Source: Haplomitrium mnioides (taxonomy: Eukaryota > Marchantiophyta > Haplomitriopsida > Calobryales). Taken from it: a stretch of DNA of 64,000 nt. A program made the translations under genes and the position numbers. The notes below the pieces were generated by a model. The model ran no database searches. It was not told the DNA's origin and saw nothing but the letters and a program-made list of their open reading frames with translations. Where the stretch lies: assembly GCA_049999725.1 (NCBI GenBank), contig JBNGIS010018546.1, positions 1-64,000 of the forward strand, read 5' to 3'. Below, one piece after another: positions 8,877 to 19,010 of this stretch (the stretch's first letter is position 1; the number at the start of each line of letters is the position of its first letter).

Positions 8877-9203
8877 GCTAGAGGGCAGCCTTGACGAACC
8901 GATTGCTGGATAGGGATAGAGCGGGAGGGTATACCGTTAAGGTTGATTGCAGAAGTGACATTTGTTGTTGTCACCTTCACATAGCCAATGAATTTTTGAC
9001 CGACCCCCATGGCATCTAATACTTTGAACAAGAACTCCCAGTCCACTGTGCTATAAGCTCTCTAAAAGTTCACTTTCAGGAAAACACAATCTTGTCCTGA
9101 TGATAGAGCCCAATCCTTGGTTTCAACTGCAGAAATCACATTGTCAAGCATGTATCTACTCGGCAGAAAGGCTGATTGCCCTGTATTAATTATCCCTGTC
9201 AGA
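8877..9203 (-). pseudogene. LINE (L1-type) RT fragment, minus strand
   Basis: The minus strand reads MDWEFLFKVLDAMG, then SRSIPIQQSVRQGCPLAP (RT motif B), and further upstream the block around the first catalytic Asp. It matches the plus-strand fragment at 1108-1450. It forms the 5' boundary of the minus-strand LINE that opened the copia RT, since it abuts the duplication at 9204. Confidence 0.75.
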
Positions 9204-9221
9204 AAGGTGATGGATATTCTA

Positions 9222-9866
9222 GATGCACATCTGATCACAGCATGTACTGCTCAGTAGTAAAGGGGTCTGTCAACATAATCACTGTGTAGGTAGATGACCT
9301 GCTGTTATTCAGTGACAATCTGGATTTGCTGCGCAGCATGAAACATGGTCTGAGTACCCTCTTTGAAATGGTAGGCCTTGAAAGTTACACTACATCTTGG
9401 GGATACATGTGATTAGAGACAGGAATGCAAGGCTCAATCAGCAAAAGAAGTTGCAAAGCCTGCACTTGGTGCTAATTGCAAAATGTCAAAAAGTACCTCA
9501 AGGGTACAAGGGATATTGGCATCATCTGGTATGGTGATTAAGGGATCAAGTCAGTGATGCAGATTGGGGAGGAGATCCAATGCTGGACATGTGTTTCCTG
9601 TGGGTGATGGCCATCTCCTGGAGCAGTAAAATGCAGAGGACCACTACCCTGTCATCGACTAAAGCTGAGCACAGGCATTGCCAAATGCCTGTGAGGAAGC
9701 TGCGTGGATTGCTTGATTGGATTCAAGCAAGACGCATTTTTTGTGTGTGTGACAACCTTGGATGCATGGAACTGGCATCAACCCAGTCCAAGATCCAAAG
9801 ACAAACACATTGACTTTCAGTATCACTTCATACCTGCTTGGAAATGAAGTGGAACTGGAGTAAGGT
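9222..9866 (+). pseudogene. Ty1/copia RT right half and RNase H remnant
   Basis: Continues the copia RT from 1895. VDDLLLFSDNLDLL carries the catalytic DD pair. Later segments give the RNase H region (KAEH/STKAE, LACD-type end). Many stops and frameshifts. A second copy of the same stretch is at 18068-18810. It ends where the leader of the second ORF1-only LINE begins. Confidence 0.75.
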
Positions 9867-10124
9867 GGAAATGGTGGCCGGACCCTAACTCGCAGCAGCA
9901 GCGGGCGGAGGCGCAACGGTGGCTACGTTTGATGGCCCTCATGACGCCTACTAGATGAAGGAGGGTGATTCTATGAAGCATTTGATTTAGTGGATGAGTC
10001 TCGTCTATAGAAACGATTAGATTGACACCCGCCATTCGTGTCTGGAGGTAGAACTCTCGAAAAAAAAAACACTGGAGTTTTCTCGTGACCACTGGCATTG
10101 CGGGCTGAGATTTGTGCGTGCCTG

Positions 10125-10207
10125 TTTTCCTGCTCGTGGTCTGTTCTCCTGCTCGTGATGGTGCACGTTTTTCTGCTCGTGGTCCATTCTCCTGCTCGTG
10201 ATGGTTC
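10125..10207 (+). repeat. Short repeats in LINE leader (CTGCTCGTG units)
   Basis: TCCTGCTCGTG-type units with GGT or ATGGT spacers occur about five times in ~80 bp. They belong to the leader of the ORF1-only LINE copy 2. Confidence 0.6.
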
Positions 10208-10557
10208 CTTAATGCTGGCGTCGCGGGAGATAGTGGACAGCGGCTGCGAGAGTGAGGCATAACTCAGCGATGGCAGGCCGCGCGAAGACAAGCCATAACT
10301 CAGCGTCAAACGACATATGCTGAGAGAGTTCTGCAACTGTGGACTGTCGAGCTGCGGAACTTGCTCAGAAGAAGTTGGCAAGCAGAGCCAGCAAGAGAGT
10401 GACGCGATGAGAAGTTCGCGGCTCAAACGTGGAAGGCAGGAGAGAAGGTCGTGCCCGGATAGCGTCGCATCGCAGAGAATCCATTCACAGGAGAGAAGAA
10501 AGAACGACGGTGAGAAGCAAGGCAAATCTTCACTCGCATTTCAGTGAGAACGCTGTA

Positions 10558-10695
10558 CATTTTGCATTGATTGCGAGTGCTAGACAAGATACCATTGGCG
10601 AACCGAGCGAAGAATGACATCTGAGTGATTTTGCACTGGTCGCGAGTGCTAGACAAGATACCATTGGTGAACTGAGCAAAGATTGACATCTGAGC
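10558..10695 (+). repeat. Two 69-bp tandem monomers in LINE 5' UTR
   Basis: Units 10558-10626 and 10627-10695 share GCGAGTGCTAGACAAGATAC and TGACATCTGAG at a 69-bp period. Tandem promoter monomers in a 5' UTR are known from mammalian L1; a promoter role here is inference. Confidence 0.75.
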
Positions 10696-11052
10696 GAGCT
10701 GCGAATTCGTCGAGCGAGCTGCAGACTTAGCTCAGAGTATCAGAGCAGGCAGAGTCCCTTGTTTTTTCATGAAGGATGGCGTCCATGGCTGCAGAAAAAC
10801 GGCAGCATGGGTTAATGTACTTCGTGAGCTCGGTTGGTGAGCTTAGTGGGTTAGTTTTTTGACGGAGTGAGAAGCAAAGGTTCGACATTCCTAGTCGTGA
10901 GTCAGAAGGCAATTATCCTGACGGTTTCAAGCTGCAAGACAATAGGTAGTAGTCGTGATACAATAGGAGGTAGTCCCGACGCAGCTGAGGAGAAACGTTT
11001 CTAGCTCTTTGCCCAAACCAGATCACAAGGTGGCTGGCTAAATTAACCAGGT

Positions 11053-12513
11053 ATGTCGGAGGCAACACCATGGAGACCTGGCTCACGCTCAGAGAAGGAA
11101 GTGCTGTCAGGGCCAAGCACTTCCAATGGCCCCTCAGTGCCTGATAAATGTATGAGCAAGGGGGCAGAGGCCAGGAGGAAGAAGATAATATCACTACCTC
11201 ATAAGGTGGTTTGTGTGGACCAGGATTTATGCACACTCACCACTACACAGCTTAGGCAGAGACTGCTCATCGGTCGTATCAGGAGCTTCTTCCCTGGCCT
11301 CAAGGAGATTTCAGCTTGGCTTGGAAAAATTTGCGAGCAGAAGGGTTGGAAGGCCTCAGTGCTCAGGCTCTTAGGAAAAGGTTTTTTTCTAGTATCTACA
11401 GAAGAAGATGGAGTCAGATCCACGCTTCTCACAAGGGAACCCTTACTTATGAACAACATGAGATGCATCTTCCAACCATGGAGACCTAAGTTTGACCCCT
11501 TGACGGAACAAGCCTTGGTTCCAACTTGGATAACCTTGCCGTTTTGTCCTGAACAGCTACGCAATCAGCTGCCAATGATTGCCAGTGCCTTTGCAAATTG
11601 CATTCATGTCCCTTCAGTTCTGGAGGGGATGCATGTTAGATTTTGTGTTCAGCTGGACACATCCAAAGGAGTGAGTCCAGTCCTGGAACTATTGTGTCCT
11701 GAGGGTACTTACTACCAAGAGATAGAATATGATGGAATACCTCTCAGATGCTTCTTCTGCAGGAGCACTGATCACTTGGTTGGGGATTGTCCTCAAGGGA
11801 ACGCCCGCGGTTTTGCCCTGAAAAAGAGGGGGGAGACATTCAGGAAGGCCATCAAGGTACCATCAGGGAATCCTGGCTCTTCTCCATCTGCAACACAAAA
11901 GTTGGAGAATCAAGGAAATCATGCGTCAGCACCTGTGGCAGTTAAGAGAGACCAGGGTGAAGCAAGTACACCGTCAGAGATTGGTGGTAAGAATTTGATA
12001 CAAGAAGACTCTGAGAACAGTACCTGCCAAGAGAAAAAGGATTCAGCCAGCCCTAAGTCAGCACAAGGAAAGAGGGAGGCTATTACTTCAGTGCTAGGTG
12101 GAACCCTGGCTGCATCAAATAGTGGCACCAGTACACCTCAAGCTGTAAATGAGTTGGCTAGTGGTACTGGAAAGAAGGTGGGACAAGAAGGGCCACCTGA
12201 GCTCCTTGCTGATGTGGTAGCTGTAAAGGAAATGCAGGTTGAGTCCCAAGTGGCAGCCGAGGAAGACCTTGCTTCTGACATGGGACAGAACAAGTGGGAG
12301 AAGGTCATCAAGCGTTACTCTCGGCAGAACAAGCCAAAAAAAGATTCAAGGGCTGCAGAACTTCGGATCACCCGGAGCAGATCTCAGGGAGAGGCAAGGA
12401 CCTTGGACGCAGGGAAAATGACAGGGCCGATAATGGCCAGCAAGGTGGACCGGATGAGCCATAAACTAGACATCCGTGGGAAGAAAATTCTGGAGGAGGA
12501 AAAGATTCCTTAG
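11053..12513 (+). CDS. LINE ORF1 protein, DUF4283-like with CCHC zinc knuckle
   Basis: An open 486-residue frame. Residues ~130-230 resemble the DUF4283 domain of plant L1 ORF1 proteins (WRPKFDPLTEQALVPTW, then the VLEGMHVRFCVQLD block). The zinc knuckle CFFCRSTDHLVGDC (~236-249) fits C-x2-C-x4-H-x4-C. The C-terminal ~220 residues are Lys/Glu/Ser-rich and probably disordered. ORF1 proteins coat LINE RNA and help priming; they do not copy it. The start MSEATPW is supported by the same start in copy 1 at 6389. No ORF2 follows within this element, so movement would need a partner LINE. Confidence 0.8.
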   Translation: MSEATPWRPGSRSEKEVLSGPSTSNGPSVPDKCMSKGAEARRKKIISLPHKVVCVDQDLCTLTTTQLRQRLLIGRIRSFFPGLKEISAWLGKICEQKGWKASVLRLLGKGFFLVSTEEDGVRSTLLTREPLLMNNMRCIFQPWRPKFDPLTEQALVPTWITLPFCPEQLRNQLPMIASAFANCIHVPSVLEGMHVRFCVQLDTSKGVSPVLELLCPEGTYYQEIEYDGIPLRCFFCRSTDHLVGDCPQGNARGFALKKRGETFRKAIKVPSGNPGSSPSATQKLENQGNHASAPVAVKRDQGEASTPSEIGGKNLIQEDSENSTCQEKKDSASPKSAQGKREAITSVLGGTLAASNSGTSTPQAVNELASGTGKKVGQEGPPELLADVVAVKEMQVESQVAAEEDLASDMGQNKWEKVIKRYSRQNKPKKDSRAAELRITRSRSQGEARTLDAGKMTGPIMASKVDRMSHKLDIRGKKILEEEKIP

Positions 12514-12725
12514 AAGTCTCATCGGAGGATGATTCACTGTTGCACAGTGTAATCCCCTCCCGATTTTCGGTGGAACCAGAATGAAGATAGTGTTATCAGC
12601 TATCAGATTACTGGAATTCATTTGAAGTAGAATAGACTGGTAGTTTTATGTTGATTATTTTCTGGATTGATGGCCTGGGGTTAGTGATGTACCTCAGGAG
12701 AACATGTGATAGATTTTATAGTTGG

Positions 12726-12768
12726 GTAGCTGTCGCTGGACACCTTTGTGTCCCGACCTGGCTACCTA
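12726..12768 (+). promoter_or_regulatory. Conserved stem-loop in H-type LINE 3' UTR
   Basis: GGTAGC and GCTACC form an outer stem, and GGACAC CTTT GTGTCC forms a perfect inner hairpin. The same structure is at 8730-8772 and 17914-17956 (plus), and near 25736-25778 and 970-1015 (minus). Structures at LINE 3' ends can be RT recognition sites; that role is inferred here. Confidence 0.55.
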
Positions 12769-12790
12769 TGAGGAAGTGCTTTCCTTCCTA

Positions 12791-13739
12791 TGCTGGAAAT
12801 TGGCAGCCTCACAATTTGCTGCTGAGGAATTGCCTGATCCTGCTCAGGAATTCCTGCAACATACTTCCTTAGTGAAGTATGTCCCTGTAAATGTTTTGGT
12901 TTAGCTAGTTTAGGATCCTAGCTAGTTTAGAGAAGAATTTGGGGATAGTGCCTGGTGGTGACACGTGTCAGCACCAGGAGGGTCCTTAGTGACAATTAAT
13001 GACCCTTGTCCCTTTTCATAAGATAGCTCAAGCACATGCATCGTGCATGTGCTCACAGAAAGAAAAGACATAAGGGGTGTAGGTGAATATTGAATATCCA
13101 GCTCTTGTCCATACTCGTGGAAAAAGTCTGCTTCACCTGCACTGATTCAAGCGCCCATAGATTTTGAACAGGGCGCCCATAGAAATCCAGCCTATTAGCT
13201 GGTTTTGTATTGTGCATATAAATCTAAGGAAGAGGAGCTCATCGCATCCTCAGTGCAAACCACATTTCTTGTAACCCACTTTTGTGCATTCGAGGCAGAA
13301 AAGGAGAGTCATGTTTCTCCTCAAAGGTGCATACGCGAGTCAGGAGCGACTCATCGAAGCCTCCCTCGAAGTGGCAAGGCTGAGTTTCGTAAATCGCAAG
13401 GAGGTGCGAGTTCATATGGAAGGAGAGGTCACGTTCGTGTCTGAAGGAGGTCACGTTCACATCTGAAGGAGGTCGCGTTTTCATCTCTGGAAGGAGGTCG
13501 TGTTTGTCTCCAGAAGGAGGTCGCGTATTGTCCAGAAAGGAGGTCGCATCGTTTTTCCTGCATAAGAGCAAATCACAAGCAGATGCGATTTGAGCTGGGA
13601 AGCAGTCGTGCTGTGTTTTCGTGTCCAGGAGGCTGCATTTTAAGTCAACCTGCTTTCCCTTCTTCCCTTTTGTCACGATACTCATCTAAGTGGATTTTCG
13701 CTGCTGCAATATATCAAATCGTTTTTGATATTTCCAACA
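12791..13739 (+). repeat. Copia 5' LTR
   Basis: 949 bp with TG..CA ends. A TATA-like TATAAAT lies at 13217-13223. An array of GAAGGAGGTCGCG-type units lies at ~13380-13545, followed by a conserved end before the primer site. It is ~58 bp longer than the 3' LTR, mostly because it has more array units. Confidence 0.9.
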
Positions 13740-13743
13740 GGTT

Positions 13744-14616
13744 ATGGGCCCACTAACCATGGGGGATGCAAGTGTGGGTACCTCCAGCATGTATTCCATT
13801 GAAAATTTTGAAGGTGCAGATTTTCTAGATTGGAAAGCCAAGATGCAACTAATCCTTGAGCTGAAAGGATTATGGAGGTATGTCAATGGTGAACTTCCTA
13901 AACCTAGTGGGAGGAATGCCACTGAGGAGGAAATTGCAATGTGGATCCAGGCAGATAGGCATGCTCAAATCCTAATCTGCCTGAGCTTGGGTAAAAAGAA
14001 ATTTACCCAAGTGAGGAACCTCACTACTTCATGTGAGGTTTGGAACAGCCTTAGGAAGGCTTATGAGCAAGGAGGGCCTTTTGCTGCCACATACTTGTGG
14101 AGGAAGCGCCTGAATTTAAGATTTGTAGAAGCATGGGTGATCACACTGCACAGGTCTCAAGAATCTGGTGGAGCAGTTGTTGTCAATCAACCCAGGTTGC
14201 AAGGAGGAGATGTTTTGTACAAATCCAGCAAGATTTGTACAAACGAGTCATATGATGTATTGTTGCACTCATTGGAGAGCAACCTGGGGACCCTGACTTT
14301 GGATGAAGCAAGTACCAGGCTCTTGGCTGAAGAAACCAGGAGGAAAGAGCGTCTGGGTGGACCTGAACAGAGTTCTGCCTTGTTCACAAGAGGCAAGGAG
14401 GCCAAGAAGTTCCAAGGTGGGAAGTCCCAGAAGGGGGGTAACTCACCAAGTGGAAATTGTTTTTATTGTGACAAGCCTGGCCACTATGCAAGAAACTGTC
14501 CCAAGAAAAACCAGGATCAAGGGAAGAAACCTGAAAAAGGTGGCAAGGACAAGCAGGCAAAGGAACAGGTCAATATTGCTATCAAGGAGTCAGATGCTGT
14601 CATAGAGTATGTCTGA
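13744..14616 (+). CDS. Copia gag polyprotein
   Basis: 290 residues. The N-terminal part has the FEGADFLDWKAKMQLIL pattern of copia gag (UBN2/DUF4219-type), and a zinc knuckle CFYCDKPGHYARNC sits near residues 240-253. The first ATG overlaps the primer-site sequence, so the next Met (13759, MGDASVG) is a more likely start. Gag packages element RNA into virus-like particles. The frame closes before protease, and pol downstream is broken. A run of unusual residues after ~115 (WRKRLNLRF) suggests a small frameshifted or altered patch. Confidence 0.75.
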   Translation: MGPLTMGDASVGTSSMYSIENFEGADFLDWKAKMQLILELKGLWRYVNGELPKPSGRNATEEEIAMWIQADRHAQILICLSLGKKKFTQVRNLTTSCEVWNSLRKAYEQGGPFAATYLWRKRLNLRFVEAWVITLHRSQESGGAVVVNQPRLQGGDVLYKSSKICTNESYDVLLHSLESNLGTLTLDEASTRLLAEETRRKERLGGPEQSSALFTRGKEAKKFQGGKSQKGGNSPSGNCFYCDKPGHYARNCPKKNQDQGKKPEKGGKDKQAKEQVNIAIKESDAVIEYV

Positions 14617-14627
14617 GGTAGACAGGC

Positions 14628-16920
14628 GTGGGTCCTGGACTGGACTGTCAAGGATCCATGGAGTGTGCCACTTGTGGCATGAAAGGCTTGGACATTTGGA
14701 GCTCAAGGTTTGAACACCTTGAGGTAGAAAAGCATGGTGTCTGGACTGGACTGTCCAGACAGTGGGAGTTTGGACTGGTAGTTAATGTATCAAGGGAAGA
14801 AAGCTGTTGTTTCTTCATTGATTTGTAATATGAAGAATCATTTGTACATGTGAAGTCCATGAGTGATTGCTTTTCTATGTTTCATGGTTTTAGGGGCTAA
14901 GGAAAGGCCAAGAAAATTATGCTGAAGATACTCCATACAGATGGGGAAGGGAGTATACGTCCAAGGGGTTGAAAGCTTTCTAAGAGAGTGTGGATCAATC
15001 TAAGAAAGCATAGGATCAAGCACAACTCACAGCAGGGGATTCTCCATCACAAAACGGTGTGGCAGGAAGGATGTATAGGACGATCATGGAGAATGCAAGG
15101 AAGCATTTTCTGTGCAAGGTACATCCAGAGGATTTTCTGGGGTAAGGCTGTGAACACAGCAGGCTCACTCAGGAATCGGTGCACCAAGGCTGTGAGCAAT
15201 ATGGCACCAGAGGAAGCGTGGTCAGGTAAGTAGCCTGATGTTTCACATCTCAGAATTTTCAGCTATATGCATTAGTACCTCAAGAACTGTGAGGGAAGTT
15301 GCATTCAAAAACCGTCAAGTGCGTGTTTCTGAGATATTGGGAAGAACTGCAAAGGGTACAGGCCGTTCTATTGTGAGACAAAGCAGATAATCAGGGGTCA
15401 GGAGGCAGTGTTTGATGACTGTCAGAGGATCTGACAAGCAGGTCACCTGCAATTGGCAAAGGAGCAGGTTGGAATCTCCAAAGGAAAGGAGATAATGGTG
15501 AAGTACACAAGTGACGTGCCAGGCACGTCACATCTGGGACTGAATCTGAAATTGGAGACAATGCTAGGAATCATTCCAGTAGTGGGAGTACCAGTGGTTT
15601 ATGAGAGGACATTTGTGGAAGGAGAGAACGTTGTGCCAAGCGTTCTGGTTGGCTGAGCAAACAGCCAGTCAAAATGGATCTGGCAGTGCCAGAAACATTG
15701 GGAATCAATGTGACCATGGAGATGATCCAGTAACACCAAAGGAGGCGTCGTTCAGGGAGGATACCCAGGCATGGGAGGTGGTTTTCCATGGAGTTGATTC
15801 ACTCCATGAAACCAGACCTGAACTCCAAACCAAGTTGCCCAAGGGGAGGAAAGCCATGGGGTGTAAGTGGGTACTCAAGGTCAAGTACCAAGTTAATGGG
15901 TCTGTGGAAAATTACAAGGCAAGGCTGGTTGCCAAAGGATTTTCACAGATGACTGGGATGGGGTACACAGGAACCTTTGCACCAGTTGCAAAGTTTTATT
16001 TTTTCTTCAATCAGGTGTCTGTTGACTATTACTGCAATGATGGACTGGAAAGCACCTCAAGTGGATGTCAAGATGGAATTTTTGAATGGAGATCTTGAGT
16101 GAGAGATCTATATGCAGCAGCCAGAAGAATTTGTTGTGAGAGGAAGGAATGCTTTGTGTGCAGATAAAACAAGGCATTATATATGGCCTCAAGCAAGCAT
16201 CTAGGGCATGGTACCAGTGGATTGACACACATCTGAAGAAGAAGAACTTTTAGGAGTTATGCAGATCACAGTGTTTTACACCTGAAGAGAGGGAGGAACA
16301 TTGTGAGTTTTGTCAGCTATGTAGATGACATAGTGATGATCAGCAGTGATCTGGAGCAGTTGAATCAGGTCAAGGACCTGGAGGTGACATTTGGAGATGA
16401 CAGACCTACAGCAGATTCACTATCTTCTTGGGATGCATATTCAGAGGGACGGACATGCAAGGAAGATCACACTGAGGTCTGTATAAGGAAAATTCTTGAA
16501 AGGAGTGGAATGGGAGATTGCAAGGCAGTCTACACTCCATTAGCTGGTATGAGGTCATTCAAGGATGGGATCTGGAACAAAAAGGAGGCTGAAGTGCAGT
16601 AGGCAGTCTGAATTATGCTATCCAGTGGGAGTTGCCTCAAGGTTTGTGTCCAATCCAGGGATGACTCATTGGCTTGCAGTGAGAGGAATTTTCAGGTACC
16701 TTCAAGGCTCCAAGGATCATGTGCTGGAGTACAGTGGATGTCTGGAATCCACTCTGATCAGCAACAGTTCACTGATCAGATATAGTGACTCTGATGCAGG
16801 AAGCAAGGATGATGGAAAGTCCACATTAGGGTGTGCTTTACTAATGGGAGGATGCTTGGGTTTTCAGGCTGGATAAACCCACCACCATTGTGAAGACAAT
16901 CAGGGTTACATATCGTTGGG
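14628..16920 (+). pseudogene. Copia pol remnants (integrase, RT, RNase H)
   Basis: In order: GAG-pre-integrase traces (14640-14720), integrase C-terminal wording (FWGKAVNTAGSLRNR, PEEAWSGK; ~15100-15233), RT start (GCKWVLKVKYQVNGS, YKARLVAKGFSQ; 15850-15960), RT catalytic SYVDDIVMIS (~16310-16340), and RNase H (YSDSDAGSKDDGKSTLGC; ~16780-16850). There are many stops and frame changes. No protease is recognisable. Confidence 0.8.
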
Positions 16921-17022
16921 GTAGAATCCAACATATCACTTAAAGACCAAGGCACTGACAAGTAACAAGCATGGAGGCTTGCTGAGGGATGCTTGGTGTG
17001 CAAATTGTTCGCTGAGTGGGAG

Positions 17023-17913
17023 TGTTGGAAATTGGCAGCCTCACAATTTGCTGCTGAGGAATTGCCTGATCCTGCTCAGGAATTCCTGCAACATACTTCC
17101 TTAGTGAAGTATGTCCCTGTAAATGTTTTGGTTTAGCTAGTTTAGGATCCTAGCTAGTTTAGAGAAGAATTTGGGGATAGTGCCTGGTGGTGACACGTGT
17201 CAGCACCAGGAGGGTCCTTAGGGACAATTAATGACCCTTGTCCCTTTTCATAAGATAGCTCAAGCACATGCATCGTGCATGTGCTCACAGGTAGAAAAGA
17301 CATAGGGGTGTAGGTGAATATTGAATATGCAGCTCTTGTCCATACTCGTGGAAAAAGTCTGCTTCACCTGCACTGATTCAAGCGCCCATAGATTTTGAAC
17401 AGGGCGCCCATAGAAATCCAGCCTATTAACTGGTTTTGTATTGTGTATATAAATCTAAGGAAGAGGAGCTCATCGCATCCTCATTGCAAACCACATTTCT
17501 TGTAACCCGCTTTTGTGCATTCGAGGCAGAAGAGAAGGAGAGTCGTATTTCTACTCAAAGGTGGCATCGCGAGTCAGGAGTGACTCATTTCCTGTAAGCG
17601 AAGCCTCCCTCGAAGTGGCAAGGCTGAGTTTCATAAATCACAAGGAGGTGCGATTTCATATGGAAGGAGAGGTCACGTTCGTGTCTGAAGGAGGTCGCGT
17701 TTTGTCCAGAAAGGAGGTCGCATCATTTTTCCTGCATAAGAGCAAATCACGAGCAGATGCAATTTGACCTGGGAAGCAGTCGTGCTGTGTTTTTGGGTCC
17801 AGGAGGCTGTGTTTTAAGTCGACCTGCTTTCCCTTCTTCCCTTTTGTCACGATACTCATCTAAGTGGATTTTCGCTGCTGCAATATATCAAATCGTTTTT
17901 GATATTTCCAACA
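17023..17913 (+). repeat. Copia 3' LTR
   Basis: 891 bp with TG..CA ends and a TATA-like TATATAAAT at ~17445-17453. It has fewer GAAGGAGGTCGCG units than the 5' LTR. It is followed at once by the start of an H-type LINE 3' UTR. Confidence 0.9.
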
Positions 17914-18067
17914 GGGTAGCTGTCGCTGGACACCTTTGTGTCCTGACCTGGCTACCTATGAGGAAGTGGTTTGCTTTAGTCCAGACTTTGATGTTTTACC
18001 GCTAAGGTGGTTGTATTTGATGTGTGGAATAAAGTTTTTACTTCCTGTCAAAAAAAAAAAAAAAAAA
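17914..18067 (+). mobile_element. H-type LINE 3' end
   Basis: GGGTAGCTGTCGCTGG to the A17 tail at 18050-18067. This is a complete copy of the terminal 3' UTR, right against the copia 3' LTR. The same 55 bp also end the sequence left of the 5' LTR. Confidence 0.85.
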
Positions 18068-18810
18068 TGGTGGGCCCTGAAAGTAAACTATATCTTGGGG
18101 ATACACGTGATTAGAGACAGGAATGAAAGGCTCAATAAGCAAAGGAAGTTGCAAAGCCTGCACTTGGTGCTAATTGCAAACTGTCAAAAAGTACCTGAAG
18201 GGTACAAGGGATCTTGGCATCATCTGGTATGGTGATAAGGGATCAAGTTTACTTTGAGGGAGTGGTTTACTTTAGTCCAGACTTTGAAGTTTTGCCGCCT
18301 CAGCGGTTGTATTTGATGTGTGGAAATAAAGTTTTTACTTCCTGTCAAAAAAAAAGAAGATAAGGGATCAAGTTTACTGGCAACAGTGATGCAGATTGGG
18401 GAGGAGATCCAATGCTGGACATGTGTTTCCTGTGGGAGATGGCTACCTCCTGGAGCAGTAAAATGCAGAGGACCACTACCCTGTCATCAACTAAAGCTGA
18501 ATACAGGGCATTGCCAAATGCCTGTGAGGAACCTGCGGGGATTGCTTGATTGGATTCAAGCAAGATGCATTTTTTTTTCTGTGTGACAACCTTAGATGCA
18601 TGGAACTGGCATCAACCCAGTCCAACATCCTAACACATTGACTTCCACTATCACTTCATACTTGCTTGGATATGAAGTGGAACTGGAGTATTGTGTGACA
18701 GTGGAGATGGCAGCTGACGTTCACACCAAAGCGTCGCCCCAAGAAGACACTTCAAGCTGATCAACAAAATGAGGATCTACAGCAACATGCGATAAGTGGG
18801 AGTGTTTGAA
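18068..18810 (+). pseudogene. Copia RT/RNase H remnant, second copy
   Basis: Matches 9368-9866 closely at the DNA level (CTTGGGGATACA, CAATGCTGGACATGTGTTTC, CAAATGCCTGTGAGGAA). Frames are broken. It runs into a probable LTR head TGTTTGAAATGTATC at 18809. Interrupted by the LINE end at 18254-18358. Confidence 0.75.
18254..18358 (+). mobile_element. 105-bp H-type LINE 3' end with 20-bp duplication
   Basis: Starts TTGAGGGAGTGGTTTAC and ends in an A-rich tail. Flanked by the identical GATAAGGGATCAAGTTTACT at 18234-18253 and 18359-18378. Confidence 0.9.
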
Positions 18811-19010
18811 ATGTATCTTTGCTGCTGTATATAGCTATAACTAACAGATAGTTAGTTATGGCTAAGCTAACCATGCTAGCTGTTAGATATTTGTGAATGG
18901 GGCAGACAACGTGCATGTCACACAAGGCTCCTCAACTGACATTTACGCTTAGTTGTGTGTAGAGCATGACGCGTGACAAGCGAGGCAGGCGTTATGAGCA
19001 CGCGCATGTG
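18809..19010 (+). repeat. Probable copia LTR start
   Basis: Follows a purine tract (GTGGGAG) after the RNase H remnant and begins TGTTTGAAATG. It contains a TAACTAACAGATAGTTAG palindrome. The far end is not found, because another LTR on the minus strand begins at 19011. Confidence 0.5.

Larger units (their letters stand above)
1896..9221. mobile_element. Nested insertion block with 18-bp target duplication
   Basis: AAGGTGATGGATATTCTA occurs at 1896-1913 and again, identical, at 9204-9221. Copia RT reads into the left copy and out of the right one. The first element in (left end T-rich, right end LINE RT on the minus strand) is a minus-strand LINE. It was later filled by plus-strand LINEs, the 3.4-kb RT element and the ORF1-only LINE. 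Confidence 0.75.
9867..12790 (+). mobile_element. ORF1-only LINE, copy 2 (HAL1-like)
   Basis: A ~1.2-kb leader with repeats is followed by an open ORF1 (11053-12513), ~130 bp of spacer, and the H-type 3' UTR from ~12640. As in copy 1, ORF2 is missing. The 3' UTR is cut at 12790 by the left LTR of a copia element. The left boundary is judged from where copia homology stops. Confidence 0.65.
12791..17913 (+). mobile_element. Ty1/copia element with both LTRs
   Basis: 5' LTR 12791-13739 and 3' LTR 17023-17913, both beginning TG[T/C]TGGAAATTGGC and ending TTTCCAACA. A primer-site-like GGTTATGGGCCCAC follows the 5' LTR, and a purine tract AGTGGGAG precedes the 3' LTR. gag is open, pol is decayed. 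The flanks do not form a 5-bp duplication; instead ~55 bp of LINE 3' UTR is repeated on both sides. Confidence 0.9.

Noticed and set aside
13239-13685. 148-codon minus-strand ORF within the copia LTR
   Set aside because: It arises from the GGAGGTCGCG array in the LTR; similar frames occur in the other LTRs. No protein is supported.
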